From Eshraghiella sp045129695 (GTDB lineage: Bacteria > Bacillota > Clostridia > Lachnospirales > Lachnospiraceae): a DNA stretch of 64,000 nucleotides. The stretch lies in contig JBGVJZ010000012.1 in the NCBI GenBank assembly GCA_045129695.1, forward strand, positions 100,855 to 164,854, written 5' to 3'. The notes under the pieces were generated by a model that was not told where the DNA came from, ran no database searches, and saw only the letters and a program-made list of their open reading frames with translations. The position numbers and the translations under genes were made by a program. This document shows positions 9,168 to 18,583 of this stretch, in pieces; position 1 is the first letter of the stretch; every line of letters begins with the position of its first letter.

Positions 9168-10304
9168 TTATTCTGCTGATTTGCTGTTAAGACCTTCAAG
9201 GGTCTTCTTCTTAAATTCGCTATATCTTCCCTCATCTATAGCAAGTCTTATTTCTTCCATAAGATGATTATAAAAATACAAATTATGGAGCACACAAAGC
9301 CTCATTCCTAACATTTCCTTAGCCTTGAGCAAATGCCTGATATATGCTCTGCTGTAATTGCGGCATGCCGGACAGCCACAGCCGTCTTCAATCGGTCTCG
9401 CATCCTTCTCATATGCGGCATTAAAAAGATTAATCTTGCCAAAATGAGTATATACATGTCCATGTCGTCCATTTCTTGAGGGATACACACAATCAAAGAA
9501 GTCAATTCCTCTGTCCACTCCTTCAAGAATATTAGCCGGTGTTCCAACACCCATAAGATATGTTGGCTTATTCTCCGGAAGGTGCGGCACAACAGAATCC
9601 AGAATTCTGTACATCTCCTCATGCGACTCACCAACTGCAAGTCCGCCAACTGCATATCCATCAAGATCAAGATCTGCAATTTCCCGGGCGTGACGAATTC
9701 TGATATCGTCATAGGTTCCACCCTGATTAATGCCAAAAAGCAGCTGCTTTTGATTAACCGTATCAGGAAGTGAATTTAACCTCGCCATTTCATTCTTACA
9801 TCTTACAAGCCACCTTGTGGTTCTGTCAACTGATTTTTCAACATAATCCCTCGGAGAAGGATTCTCAATACATTCATCAAACGCCATTGCAATTGTTGAA
9901 CCCAGATTGGACTGTATCTGCATACTTTCCTCCGGTCCCATGAAAATTTTACGGCCATCGATATGAGAGTTAAAAGCTACTCCCTCTTCTTTAATTTTTC
10001 TCAGACCTGCCAGTGAAAACACCTGAAATCCGCCTGAATCAGTAAGAATCGGTCTGTCCCAGTTCATAAATTTATGAAGTCCGCCCATTTCCTTAATGAG
10101 CTTATCACCTGTTCTTACATGGAGATGATAGGTATTGGATAACTCTACCTGACAACCTATTTCCTTCAAATCCGTAGTTGCCACCGCTCCTTTTATAGCT
10201 GCAACAGTACCGACATTCATAAATACAGGTGTCTGAATGGTTCCATGTACGGTTTCTAAGGTTGCTCTTTTTGCCGTTCCGTCTTTTTTAAGTATTTTGT
10301 ACAT
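9168..10304 (-). CDS. tgt: tRNA-guanine transglycosylase
   Basis: Exchanges guanine-34 for the queuosine precursor preQ1 in GUN-anticodon tRNAs. 378 residues. Shows ILTDSGGFQVFSL with a catalytic Asp, the second catalytic Asp motif DCVYPSRNGRHG, and the zinc site CGCPAC...LHNLYFYNHL. It starts three bases after the aroC stop, so the two are coupled. queA, the next queuosine enzyme, is at 25802 in a separate unit. Confidence 0.97.
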   Translation of the reverse strand: MYKILKKDGTAKRATLETVHGTIQTPVFMNVGTVAAIKGAVATTDLKEIGCQVELSNTYHLHVRTGDKLIKEMGGLHKFMNWDRPILTDSGGFQVFSLAGLRKIKEEGVAFNSHIDGRKIFMGPEESMQIQSNLGSTIAMAFDECIENPSPRDYVEKSVDRTTRWLVRCKNEMARLNSLPDTVNQKQLLFGINQGGTYDDIRIRHAREIADLDLDGYAVGGLAVGESHEEMYRILDSVVPHLPENKPTYLMGVGTPANILEGVDRGIDFFDCVYPSRNGRHGHVYTHFGKINLFNAAYEKDARPIEDGCGCPACRNYSRAYIRHLLKAKEMLGMRLCVLHNLYFYNHLMEEIRLAIDEGRYSEFKKKTLEGLNSKSAE

Positions 10305-10307
10305 ATT

Positions 10308-11414
10308 TTAGTCCTGCTTCTTATATATTTTCTTAATATAATCAATTCTTGCCGTCATGTTCTGCAAAAGCAAGTCAGCAACTGTACAGGCTGCCATTGC
10401 TTCAACCACCACAACTGCTCTCGGAACAATCATCGGGTCATGTCTGCCTTTTATTGAAATCTCCAGCTCATTACCACTGTTATCAACTGTATTCTGAGCT
10501 GATGCTATGGAAGGAGTAGGTTTAACAGCTGCTCTGAATACAACATCACTGCCATCACTCATTCCCCCAAGAACGCCTCCTGCATGGTTGGTTCTTTTAC
10601 ATACTTTACCATCCTTCATGCAGAATTCATCATTATTCTCACTTCCCCTAAGCTTCACTACATTGAAACCATCGCCTATCTCAAAGCCCTTTACGGCACC
10701 GATGGACATAACCGCTTTGGCAAGGCCGGCATCCAATTTATCAAATACAGGTTCACCAATCCCTGCCGGAAGGTTATTAATAACACATTCAATAATACCG
10801 CCAAGCGAATCCTTATCTGAAAGTGCTTTTTCAGCCACCGCTCTTACATTCTCTGCTGCAACTGAATCCGGCATGGCAAACGGATTATTCTCTCTCTCAG
10901 CAATATCAAATCTGTTATAATCTATTTCAACTCCGCCGATATTTCTCGAATATGCAGTGATATTTATTCCAAGTGTTTCCAAAAGCTTCATGGCAACAGC
11001 TCCGGCAGCTACTCTGCCGATAGTCTCTCTTCCCGAGCTTCTTCCTCCGCCTCTGTAATCCCTGAAGCCATATTTGGAATCAAAAGTATAATCAGCATGT
11101 CCCGGTCTGTAATATTTTGAAATCTCCGAATAATCTGCTGAACGTTGATCCTCATTCATTACAACCACAGAAATAGGCGTTCCTGTCGTTAAGCCTTCAA
11201 AAACACCTGACAGAATACGTGCTTTATCGCCTTCCTTACGCTGTGTAGTGAATTTGGACTGTCCCGGCTTTCTTCTGTCAAGAAATTTCTGTATATCATC
11301 TTCACATAAAGGAATTCCGGCAGGACAGCCGTCTATAACGACACCAAGACCTGCTCCATGGGATTCACCCCATGTACTTATTCTAAAAATATTACCAAAA
11401 ATTGAGCCTGCCAT
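10308..11414 (-). CDS. aroC: Chorismate synthase
   Basis: Converts EPSP to chorismate, the last step of the shikimate pathway, using reduced FMN. 368 residues. Signatures GESHGAGLGVVIDGCPAG at the N-terminus and GGGRSSGRETIGRVAAGA near residues 120-137 are intact, as is the C-terminal GRHDPMIVPRA. First gene of aroC-tgt-yajC. No other shikimate gene is in the window. Confidence 0.97.
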   Translation of the reverse strand: MAGSIFGNIFRISTWGESHGAGLGVVIDGCPAGIPLCEDDIQKFLDRRKPGQSKFTTQRKEGDKARILSGVFEGLTTGTPISVVVMNEDQRSADYSEISKYYRPGHADYTFDSKYGFRDYRGGGRSSGRETIGRVAAGAVAMKLLETLGINITAYSRNIGGVEIDYNRFDIAERENNPFAMPDSVAAENVRAVAEKALSDKDSLGGIIECVINNLPAGIGEPVFDKLDAGLAKAVMSIGAVKGFEIGDGFNVVKLRGSENNDEFCMKDGKVCKRTNHAGGVLGGMSDGSDVVFRAAVKPTPSIASAQNTVDNSGNELEISIKGRHDPMIVPRAVVVVEAMAACTVADLLLQNMTARIDYIKKIYKKQD

Positions 11415-11542
11415 ACAGATTCTCCCTTCGTATGTAATTCCTTCCGGTTAATAACAATCATTTTACATTTTAGTTTATTACCATCAATAAAGTCAATACA
11501 AATGTTTGTCTCAAAAAATTTAGTTAATTTTTTATAATCTTA

Positions 11543-11571
11543 TTGATTTTTTTCAAATATTTTGTTATGCT
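11543..11571 (+). promoter_or_regulatory. Promoter candidate for the small membrane protein at 11617
   Basis: TTGATT (11543-11548), 17-base spacer, TATGCT (11566-11571). A leader of about 40 bases leads to AAGGAGG before the ATG. Confidence 0.55.
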
Positions 11572-11616
11572 TATTGATAACTTTTTATATAACATGATAT
11601 TTCAAGGAGGCAAATT

Positions 11617-11982
11617 ATGTTAGATACCCCAGATTTTACAAATGATTTTGATTCAAATGATGTTGCACAAAACAAAGTAACAGCAATTATTGGTTACATT
11701 CCACCACTTTTCTTTATTCAGCTTATTACTGCAAAGGGATCTAAGTACGCAAGATTCCATGCTAATCAGGGACTTATCCTCTTAATTGGCTATGCAGCTG
11801 TATCAATTGTTGTAACAATACTTTCTACAATTTTTAGTTTAATCGGCTTACGTTTTGTTGGAACCATTTTAGGTTTTTTGGAAGTTGTTCCTGTTCTTTT
11901 ATCAGTATTTGGTATTGTTCAGACAGCAAAGAATCGTTCTAAAGAACTTCCTGTAATCGGAAAATTCAGAATTCTTAAATAA
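11617..11982 (+). CDS. Small membrane protein, DUF4870/Tic20-like
   Basis: 121 residues with three to four hydrophobic segments. The pattern NKVTAIIGYIPPLFFIQLI followed by KYARFHANQGLIL is typical of DUF4870-type proteins, in which a FHxNQ motif follows the first helix. Function unknown. Strong AAGGAGG ribosome site. Single gene, divergent from aroC and convergent with the zinc-ribbon gene, with a terminator between. Confidence 0.75.
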   Translation: MLDTPDFTNDFDSNDVAQNKVTAIIGYIPPLFFIQLITAKGSKYARFHANQGLILLIGYAAVSIVVTILSTIFSLIGLRFVGTILGFLEVVPVLLSVFGIVQTAKNRSKELPVIGKFRILK

Positions 11983-12015
11983 TTACATACAAATTAAATA
12001 ATTATATCCAAAATT

Positions 12016-12055
12016 AAAGGACTGTGGCGAAATTTCATTTGCCACAGTCCTTTTT
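12016..12055. terminator. Bidirectional terminator between convergent genes
   Basis: AAAGGACTGTGGC and GCCACAGTCCTTT form a 13-bp perfect stem around GAAATTTCATTT, with T-rich tracts on both strands. It serves the genes ending at 11982 (+) and 12059 (-). Confidence 0.85.
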
Positions 12056-12058
12056 ATG

Positions 12059-12733
12059 TTATTTTGATATTTTATTGCCACAGTTAGGACAAAATGCAGC
12101 TTCCGGATTAGTTATCATTGTTCCGCAATTTCCACAGAACACCTTAAATTCTTCAGGCGAAGAATAGAACTCCTCCTTTGGTGCGTCAACTACTATTGTT
12201 TCTGACACAACCTCTGCCGGTTTCTCTGCTACAGGTGCAGCTACAGGCTCAACTACTGCCGTTGCTGCAGGCGGTTCAGCTGCGATTGGCTCTACCGGTG
12301 TCGCAACAACAGGTGCAGGTTCTGACTCCGGTACAGGCGCCTTGGTTCCGCAGTTTCCGCAGAACGCCTGACCCGGCTGCAATATATTACCACAATTTAC
12401 ACATCTTACTCTTCCATCTTCCACAGGTGCCATCTTGTGAGGAAGTCTTGTTCCACAGCTTGCACAGAAGGAAAGCTCCACAGTGTTATCTGCTTTACAA
12501 TTCGTACATACAACAATTCCATTCAGGAATTTTCTTCTGGTCTCCATCTGTTCCTGCTGTTTCAAAACAGCCTCCAAATCAGAAAACAGCTGAATAAAAT
12601 CCATATCCGGATTACTCTTTGTCTTGTTAAAATATGCTCTACCAATGGCATTGTATATTTCATTAACCCTCATCTGACTTGCCTGAAAATCTCTGGCAAT
12701 ATCATTTAACTCACGATTCACATTATTCTTCAT
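12059..12733 (-). CDS. Triple zinc-ribbon protein with Pro/Ala/Val/Glu-rich linker
   Basis: 224 residues. About 75 N-terminal residues are probably helical. Two zinc ribbons follow (CTNCKADN..FCASCG near residues 76-93, CVNCGNIL..FCGNCG near 109-127), then a linker of about 60 residues rich in P, A, V and E, and a third ribbon at the C-terminus (CGNCGTMI..FCPNCG). No enzyme motif is seen. Such multi-ribbon proteins are common in Clostridia and mostly uncharacterised. I can assign no function beyond metal binding or scaffolding. Confidence 0.75.
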   Translation of the reverse strand: MKNNVNRELNDIARDFQASQMRVNEIYNAIGRAYFNKTKSNPDMDFIQLFSDLEAVLKQQEQMETRRKFLNGIVVCTNCKADNTVELSFCASCGTRLPHKMAPVEDGRVRCVNCGNILQPGQAFCGNCGTKAPVPESEPAPVVATPVEPIAAEPPAATAVVEPVAAPVAEKPAEVVSETIVVDAPKEEFYSSPEEFKVFCGNCGTMITNPEAAFCPNCGNKISK

Positions 12734-12798
12734 TAATCACGCCTCCCGAAATACTTTTTCTATAGTATAACTTTATTTCAGTCATCGGTCAATCAATT

Positions 12799-13155
12799 TC
12801 AGCTTATTATTCCTCCAATTATTCCACCTGCAATGCTTATTATTGCAGCTATTATATTTTTCTGAACATCACCGCCAAAACCCTTATTTACAATAATAGA
12901 CACAACAAACAGAACTGCAAAATACAATATTCCGATTACTGCTCCATTAAGCATGCGCCTGTTCCCTTTTATTTTGCCATAAATAAAACCGGCAACAATT
13001 GAAGCAATTCCATAAATTATTAATATAAAGAGCCGTACCTGAGCCTCTCCAAGCTTTAATTTCAACATAAGAAACGCTGATAATAATAACAATAATCCGG
13101 TTACTGCATAAGAAACAGCAAGAACCTTTAAAACTGCAAGAAATTTTTTACCCAC
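12799..13155 (-). CDS. TIGR04086-family membrane protein
   Basis: 118 residues with four hydrophobic segments and a central glycine-rich GFIYGKIKGNRRMLNGAVIG loop, the pattern of the TIGR04086/YrzE family in Firmicutes. Starts with GTG, placed 6 bases after GGAGG. Function unknown. It stands alone between the zinc-ribbon gene and the lipoprotein gene. Confidence 0.7.
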   Translation of the reverse strand: MGKKFLAVLKVLAVSYAVTGLLLLLSAFLMLKLKLGEAQVRLFILIIYGIASIVAGFIYGKIKGNRRMLNGAVIGILYFAVLFVVSIIVNKGFGGDVQKNIIAAIISIAGGIIGGIIS

Positions 13156-13215
13156 ATAATACCTCCAACCTCTCTATACTCTCAATATATTCCGAGAAGG
13201 TGGGGATATTCCTGT

Positions 13216-14295
13216 TTACTCGGCAAAAAATTTAATGATTCTGTAATCGTAAAAGCCCAGCGTCTTATATTCTACAATATACGAAATATCATTTGTCTTA
13301 CCCGACTTATCAGGAAGGCTATTAACAACTGTATCTATATCAGACTCTGAAAATCCCATTGTACCCAGACAGTTTTTTATTGTCGGCTTACATTCTTCCG
13401 TAATATTATTAGTATTCTTTAAAAGAAGTAGTTCTACTTCTTTTAACTCTTCATTGTTTCCATACATTACCATGTAATTGGATGGCTGGTTATATCCAAT
13501 CTCACCATTTATCTCGTCATATGCAATATCAGTGTAAAACATTACTACGCTGTCACAGCTTTCATTGGAATTACCAAAATCAAAAACCCAGCCATCACCC
13601 ATATACAAATCGCATAGATACTCTGTTGTCTTAGAAACAGTGCCATAAATTGTACTGATGGAAATATCTATTACAGATAAATCAATGCAGCAATTAAACA
13701 TCTCTACTATGTTATTACCTATATAACCGGATGGATTTTCATTAACCTGTCTGATATATGCATCATCAATTTCTTTAAGCTTATTGTAGAAATCCTCATA
13801 TCCTCCGGATATAAGTCTCTCTTTAAGCTCATTATTTTTAGATAATAACACGAATGCATAGTTCGTTATTATAACTCCGTCATTATTTTCCAGACAGATT
13901 ATATCATCCTTTACCACCCAGTGCTTATCTGTATAGAAGCTTTCGTTATAGTAATCCGACTTTTCTACTTCTAAAGTTATATTTTTTATTTTGTTATGTT
14001 CAACATAATCCTTTAAATATTCGGGTGAGTTAATTACCACTAAACCTGCATCACTTTTAATATAACTCTTAAGCTCAGTCTGCTCCATGCTCTCAATAAC
14101 AAATGTCAGCATTTCATTATCTAATTCAACCAGATTGTCCTCATCATAGTTCCATAATATACTGTGTGGTCCGTCCGTATATACTTTAAGACCTGCATTA
14201 TTATTCTTTGCAACCTGATTTATAAAATCATTCCCTGAGGAGCATCCGGTTAAAAGGGCAATTGAAAACAACATAACTACAATTATTTTTTTCAT
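13216..14295 (-). CDS. Putative lipoprotein of the YtrA-ABC operon
   Basis: 359 residues with a lipoprotein signal: KK, a hydrophobic stretch, then the lipobox LLTGC with Cys19. The mature part is rich in D, E, N and Y with no domain I recognise. Its ATG overlaps the stop of the upstream permease (ATGA), so it belongs to the ABC operon and is the last gene. I infer an extracytoplasmic accessory role to the transporter. Confidence 0.65.
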   Translation of the reverse strand: MKKIIVVMLFSIALLTGCSSGNDFINQVAKNNNAGLKVYTDGPHSILWNYDEDNLVELDNEMLTFVIESMEQTELKSYIKSDAGLVVINSPEYLKDYVEHNKIKNITLEVEKSDYYNESFYTDKHWVVKDDIICLENNDGVIITNYAFVLLSKNNELKERLISGGYEDFYNKLKEIDDAYIRQVNENPSGYIGNNIVEMFNCCIDLSVIDISISTIYGTVSKTTEYLCDLYMGDGWVFDFGNSNESCDSVVMFYTDIAYDEINGEIGYNQPSNYMVMYGNNEELKEVELLLLKNTNNITEECKPTIKNCLGTMGFSESDIDTVVNSLPDKSGKTNDISYIVEYKTLGFYDYRIIKFFAE

Positions 14296-15344
14296 TTCTT
14301 ATCCCCTCCTGCATTAAGATAATCATATTTACCACTGCTGCTTACAAATCTGAATAAAATAAACTCCATTACAACAAAAATTAATATGGTTAAAGGCACC
14401 ATCATTTCTATATCCATTATTCCAATTCTAAACATCGGAAAAATAAATGCTCCATATAATCCCGCCATTACGATAAGTAATTTTTCCATAAATCTGCCTG
14501 CAACAATTTTACCATAGGTTCTGTCAGTTTTCAGAACAATAATATATGTTATTACTGTAAAAAGCACAAACATAATTCCTGAAAAAACAGCTCTTTCAAT
14601 CATATATGCATAATACACATAACTTAAATCATATGCATCAATGACACTTACCTCACTAAATGCGTATGAAATACCTCCAATATGTGTTATTTTCTCATAA
14701 AAAGGTATTTCAGCAAAACATGTCTCCAACATTATATTATTAATAACACCCGGAATATATGTAGGCATAACAGCAATTCCAAGTAGTACAACACCTGCCA
14801 CAATAATGTTTCTGCTTATAACACCAACAAAAACCGTAATCATATATATCATAAGCCATGTCAGTGTATTCTGGATTATATACATCCACCCATTGCCCAG
14901 ACTGTCCGCTTTGCATAGTTCTTCATAATTATAGGACAGCATATTTATTTCACTATAATAATTAAAATGAATATTATAGCTTATTGCAGATACCACCATC
15001 AGAATAAGACATGAACCTATAAAAAACACAATTCCCGGCATTATACTTATTACCAGTCTGCTACTTTTCTTACAAGGCAAAGCAGAAAGGAAGTTTTCCA
15101 CATCCTTATTTCTGTATTCACCGGTAACTACAATACCGGTTATAACAGCTATAATGGCGTACACAATCTGTATAACCTCCATAGAATTGACAAGGTTATT
15201 TGTAAAAAAAGTCTCATAATAATTGTTAAAAGGGAATACTGTTTCTCTCTGCAAAATCATAACGGATGAAATTACAAGGATAATAGCACCTATTATAAAT
15301 AAAGGAAGTGTTAATTTTATTTTATATTTTAATATTGCCTTCAT
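14292..15344 (-). CDS. ABC-2 type permease (second of two)
   Basis: 350 residues with about six to eight hydrophobic helices, starting KYKIKLTLPLFIIGAIILVISS. The pattern is that of ABC-2/YtrC-type permeases: large extracytoplasmic loop after the first helix, helix pairs, short cytoplasmic turns such as NKDVENFLSALPCKKSSR. It overlaps its neighbours by 4 bases on each side. Acts presumably with the ATPase at 16485; substrate unknown. Confidence 0.7.
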   Translation of the reverse strand: MKAILKYKIKLTLPLFIIGAIILVISSVMILQRETVFPFNNYYETFFTNNLVNSMEVIQIVYAIIAVITGIVVTGEYRNKDVENFLSALPCKKSSRLVISIMPGIVFFIGSCLILMVVSAISYNIHFNYYSEINMLSYNYEELCKADSLGNGWMYIIQNTLTWLMIYMITVFVGVISRNIIVAGVVLLGIAVMPTYIPGVINNIMLETCFAEIPFYEKITHIGGISYAFSEVSVIDAYDLSYVYYAYMIERAVFSGIMFVLFTVITYIIVLKTDRTYGKIVAGRFMEKLLIVMAGLYGAFIFPMFRIGIMDIEMMVPLTILIFVVMEFILFRFVSSSGKYDYLNAGGDKK

Positions 15345-16495
15345 TCTCTACCCCCCTCTTTCTTAATTGATTTGTCCAATACAACAGAAAATCCAATTCC
15401 CAGACCGACGGATATAACCATCGCACCAATGAATCCGTATAAATATTCCTTCGGAAATGTTACATCATAAATCTCATATTCATATATCTCACATACGTCT
15501 GAATAAATATATCCTTCACAAATCTTCTTGCCATTCTTAAACATTGAATACCTTGTTCTATCCAAATAAGAATAGCTTTCATGTTCTTTTTCCACTTCTA
15601 TGTACTCATCATGCGTTGTTACGCTAACTGAGACATTCTCAACATATTCAACTACCACAGACATTATTGTCATAAAATAAAGTGCAAAAAACATTGCTGT
15701 AATTACTTTAGGAAATCCAACAATCCAACCTCTGTTAAATTTCTTTTCGAGAGGAAGCTTACTGTAATTATTCTTGGAGCATATATATAATACAATTGTT
15801 AAAACAACTACAATCACCATATATATTCCGGTTGTAGCAAATTTAAATCCGGCATTAATATTCGGCATATCAATACTGAAATCAAACACCTCCGCTATAT
15901 CTGAGAACAATGACAATGGAACAGTCATAATATTCCAAATTTCAGTTAATTCATATACAAAATTATTTCCGCCTGTATTAAACGCCTTCTGGATAAAAGT
16001 TCCCAGCTTTGGACTCCATACACATGCCCAGAAAATGATTATTGCTAAGAGGATAATTATCTGAACATAAAAATCCGTATGCCCCAATATCCACAGCAAT
16101 ATGGTAATACACAACATTGCAGTTGCCGCTTTAACAACTCCTGACAAAAGAATTTCTCCAAAATCAACTCCGCTGCCAAAGCAATGCATCGTAACTGTCA
16201 TCACATAAACTGTATATACAATTCCAACCATTGTAGCAAGTGAATAATACAGACATTTCCATTGCTGTTCTTTCGTAACAGGAAGTCCGTTAACAAACTC
16301 TGCCTCACCCGTCCTCCTTATGAAAAAGAACATTATTGCGGTTGCTACAATCATTACAAATGGAATAAAAACTGCTCCGTTGTTATCATAGAATGAATCC
16401 GGACCGGATATCAGCAAAAAAACACTTGCAACACATACTCCAATAAATGGAATAAGTCTTTCCAAATACACTTTGTATAATGTGCTATTTTTCAC
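15341..16495 (-). CDS. ABC-2 type permease (first of two)
   Basis: 384 residues from a GTG at 16495. That GTG lies inside the end of the ATPase gene and follows GGAGG, which makes it a better start than the upstream in-frame codons. About eight hydrophobic segments, the cytoplasmic motif FVNGLPVTKEQ typical of this group, and a soluble domain with many Glu and Tyr near residues 300-350. Probably forms the channel with the second permease. Confidence 0.72.
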   Translation of the reverse strand: MKNSTLYKVYLERLIPFIGVCVASVFLLISGPDSFYDNNGAVFIPFVMIVATAIMFFFIRRTGEAEFVNGLPVTKEQQWKCLYYSLATMVGIVYTVYVMTVTMHCFGSGVDFGEILLSGVVKAATAMLCITILLWILGHTDFYVQIIILLAIIIFWACVWSPKLGTFIQKAFNTGGNNFVYELTEIWNIMTVPLSLFSDIAEVFDFSIDMPNINAGFKFATTGIYMVIVVVLTIVLYICSKNNYSKLPLEKKFNRGWIVGFPKVITAMFFALYFMTIMSVVVEYVENVSVSVTTHDEYIEVEKEHESYSYLDRTRYSMFKNGKKICEGYIYSDVCEIYEYEIYDVTFPKEYLYGFIGAMVISVGLGIGFSVVLDKSIKKEGGRE

Positions 16496-17372
16496 CGGCT
16501 CCACCTCCATTCGAATACACAAAAACATCTTCCAGATTAACATTTAATTCCTCACAAAACTGTGGCTTCAAATTCTCAATCTCTTCTATTTCTTCATCAG
16601 TAATTCCTTCAAAAACAACCGTGTATATATTACCAATATTATTAAAGGTGAGTAATTTCGGATGTTTCAGAAACTCTTCCGGTGCACCATCTTTGAAAGC
16701 ATAATTAAATTTTCTGACATTTCCGATTACACTGTCCATTCCATCCTGCTCAATTACGTTTCCGTTTTTAAGGATTGTAACTGAATCACATATTTTCTCC
16801 AATTCAATTAGGTTATGTGATGAAATGAGTACTGTAAGATTTCTTTCTTCAACCTCTTTGATAAGTATGTTAAATAAATTTTTCTTAGCAATTGCATCAA
16901 TTCCCGAGGTCGGCTCATCCATAACAAGAATTTCGGTATTAGCGGCTATGTTCAGCATGAATGCCAGTCTCATCTGCTGTCCTTTTGATAATTCATTCAC
17001 CATCTTATTCATATCAAGCTGAAAAATCTGATTAAGCTCTTTTAATTTGTTCATATCAAACTTTTTATATACTTCCTGAAAGAATTCCGCAACCTTACCA
17101 AGTCTGTATGTTGGAAAGTATTTGTTACTGTCAGCTACATATCCTATTCTGGCTTTTACCTTCGGATTCTCATATATTCCTTCCCCATCTACAAGTACTT
17201 CTCCTGAAGATGGCTTAAATATTCCCATAATACATTTAATCAGTGTAGTTTTTCCTGAACCATTTTCTCCGATAAGACCATGAATTGTACCTGTTTCAAT
17301 TTCCATATTCACTCCATGTACAGCCTCATTCTTACCATATTTCATCACCACATTTTTAACTAAAACAGACAT
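16485..17372 (-). CDS. ABC transporter ATP-binding protein (YtrB-like)
   Basis: 295 residues. Walker A GENGSGKTT near residue 35, signature LSKGQQMRLAF near 134, Walker B ILVMDEPTSGID near 154, H-loop SSH near 188. A C-terminal extension of about 80 residues is typical of ATPases paired with ABC-2 permeases. Its start overlaps the regulator stop by one base. Operon order regulator-ATPase-permease-permease-lipoprotein resembles ytrABCDEF of Bacillus, which responds to cell-wall-active antibiotics (family knowledge); the substrate here is not evident. Confidence 0.88.
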   Translation of the reverse strand: MSVLVKNVVMKYGKNEAVHGVNMEIETGTIHGLIGENGSGKTTLIKCIMGIFKPSSGEVLVDGEGIYENPKVKARIGYVADSNKYFPTYRLGKVAEFFQEVYKKFDMNKLKELNQIFQLDMNKMVNELSKGQQMRLAFMLNIAANTEILVMDEPTSGIDAIAKKNLFNILIKEVEERNLTVLISSHNLIELEKICDSVTILKNGNVIEQDGMDSVIGNVRKFNYAFKDGAPEEFLKHPKLLTFNNIGNIYTVVFEGITDEEIEEIENLKPQFCEELNVNLEDVFVYSNGGGAGEK

Positions 17373-17758
17373 TATTCTCCATCCTCCTTAATCTCCTTAA
17401 AAATCCTTTCCACAAGACTTATTATCTCTTCTCTTCCAAGTCCCATATATGTCAATTCAATAATCTGGGTAGTAAACTCTTTTTCTATAAGTTTCAGTTT
17501 CTCATTGTCCAGCTTAATATCTGATTCATCAGATATATAGGTTCCTTTTCCCCTTATGGTTACAATCACCTTGCTTCGTTCAAGCTCCTGATATGCCTTG
17601 GCAACAGTATTAGGTGTTACTGATAATTCCATCGCAAGCTTTCTCACCGATGGAATCTCATCTCCGGGTTTTAGGTACCCCTTGACATAATTGCTTTTAA
17701 TACTATCTACAATCTGTTCATATAATGGTTTATTACTTTTGGCATCAATTTTAATCAA
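17372..17758 (-). CDS. GntR-family regulator, YtrA subfamily
   Basis: 128 residues from a TTG at 17758, placed 8 bases after AGGGGG. The longer in-frame version would start inside the -35 box of its own promoter, so it is rejected. N-terminal winged helix: KPLYEQIVDSIKS...GDEIPSVRKLAMELSVTPNTVAKAYQELERSKVI. The short C-terminal dimerisation part (about 50 residues) defines YtrA. First gene of the ABC operon. The 27-bp inverted repeat at its promoter is the probable autorepression site. Confidence 0.85.
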   Translation of the reverse strand: MIKIDAKSNKPLYEQIVDSIKSNYVKGYLKPGDEIPSVRKLAMELSVTPNTVAKAYQELERSKVIVTIRGKGTYISDESDIKLDNEKLKLIEKEFTTQIIELTYMGLGREEIISLVERIFKEIKEDGE

Positions 17759-17789
17759 TACTGCTTCCCCCTTCCGTATTAATTGTATT

Positions 17790-17816
17790 AACTGTATCAC
17801 TCCGTGTAATACAGTT
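17790..17816. promoter_or_regulatory. Operator-like inverted repeat for the YtrA regulator
   Basis: Imperfect 27-bp palindrome: AACTGTAT and ATACAGTT half-sites flank 11 bases; counting inward, 10 of 11 pairs match around a 5-base centre. It directly abuts the -10 box, over the transcription start, an ideal position for repression. Confidence 0.7.
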
Positions 17817-17845
17817 ATAATATTCCGATGTTTCTCTTTTGTCAA
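17817..17845 (-). promoter_or_regulatory. Consensus SigA promoter of the ytrA-ABC operon
   Basis: On the minus strand, a perfect TTGACA (17840-17845), a 17-base spacer and TATTAT (17817-17822). One of the strongest promoters in the window, consistent with a unit held off by a repressor. Confidence 0.8.
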
Positions 17846-17856
17846 TAGTTTTTTTG

Positions 17857-17865
17857 TGGTATACT
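17857..17865 (+). promoter_or_regulatory. Extended -10 promoter of the prolyl-tRNA-editing gene
   Basis: TGGTATACT is an extended -10 element. TTGTCA at 17839-17844 overlaps the divergent ytrA -35 box, though the spacer is only 15 bases. Regulator binding could affect both directions. Confidence 0.45.
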
Positions 17866-17894
17866 GTACTAAAATATTTTAAGGGAGTTATACT

Positions 17895-18428
17895 ATGAAA
17901 TTATGGGATGGTCGTCCTCTTACGAGAGAACGAAGACTTGATAAAGAAGAACGCACATATGATTTATTAGATGAATTGCAGATTCCGTTTCAAAGAGTTG
18001 ACCATGAACCTGCCATGACTATTGAAGCCTGTGCAGATATTGAAAAAGTACTGGGCACAACAATCTGCAAGAATCTCTTTCTTTGCAATACGCAGAAAAC
18101 CAATTTTTATCTCCTTATAATGCCCGGAGACAAAAAATTTCAGACCAAAATCGTGTCCAAACAATTAGGTGTTGCAAGACTTTCTTTTGCTCCGGAGGAG
18201 TATCTTCTGGAATATCTGGATATCACACCGGGTTCCGTAAGTATAATGGGATTAATGAATGACAAAGACAACAGAGTTCGTCTCCTTGTCGATAAAGATT
18301 TATTAGATAATGATTTTTTCGCTTGTCATCCCTGTATTAATACCAGCAGTATTAAGATGACAACCAAGGATGTTTTTGAGAAATTTCTCCCTTCCACCTC
18401 TCACGAAATGACCGTGGTGGAATTGTAA
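17895..18428 (+). CDS. Prolyl-tRNA editing protein ProX / YbaK-type deacylase
   Basis: 177 residues. A trans-editing deacylase domain that clears mischarged tRNA-Pro (family knowledge). Recognisable features are FQRVDHEPAMTIEAC, KNLFLCN, YLLIMPGDKKF with the conserved Lys region, LSFAPEEYLLEYL, and GSVSIMGLMND before the C-terminal HPCINTSSIKM, characteristic of the PrdX/ProX branch. GGGAG ribosome site. Single gene, divergent from the ytrA operon. Confidence 0.88.
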   Translation: MKLWDGRPLTRERRLDKEERTYDLLDELQIPFQRVDHEPAMTIEACADIEKVLGTTICKNLFLCNTQKTNFYLLIMPGDKKFQTKIVSKQLGVARLSFAPEEYLLEYLDITPGSVSIMGLMNDKDNRVRLLVDKDLLDNDFFACHPCINTSSIKMTTKDVFEKFLPSTSHEMTVVEL

Positions 18429-18491
18429 TATGGGGCTGAACATTTTATTGCTTAAACACTTTATCCACTTAACCGAGAACCGCACATAATT

Positions 18492-18532
18492 ATATCCAAC
18501 GGAAAATATCGTAAGAAATTCCCGTTGGATAT
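18492..18532. terminator. Hairpin between convergent genes
   Basis: An 11-bp perfect stem, ATATCCAACGG with CCGTTGGATAT, encloses a 19-base loop. There is no good T-run on either side, so it may be a weak terminator or an RNA-stabilising hairpin for the genes ending at 18428 (+) and 18584 (-). Confidence 0.5.
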
Positions 18533-18583
18533 TAACGCTAGGAGTTTATGGATTAGATTTCAATCACCGTCCAGCATGGCTCA

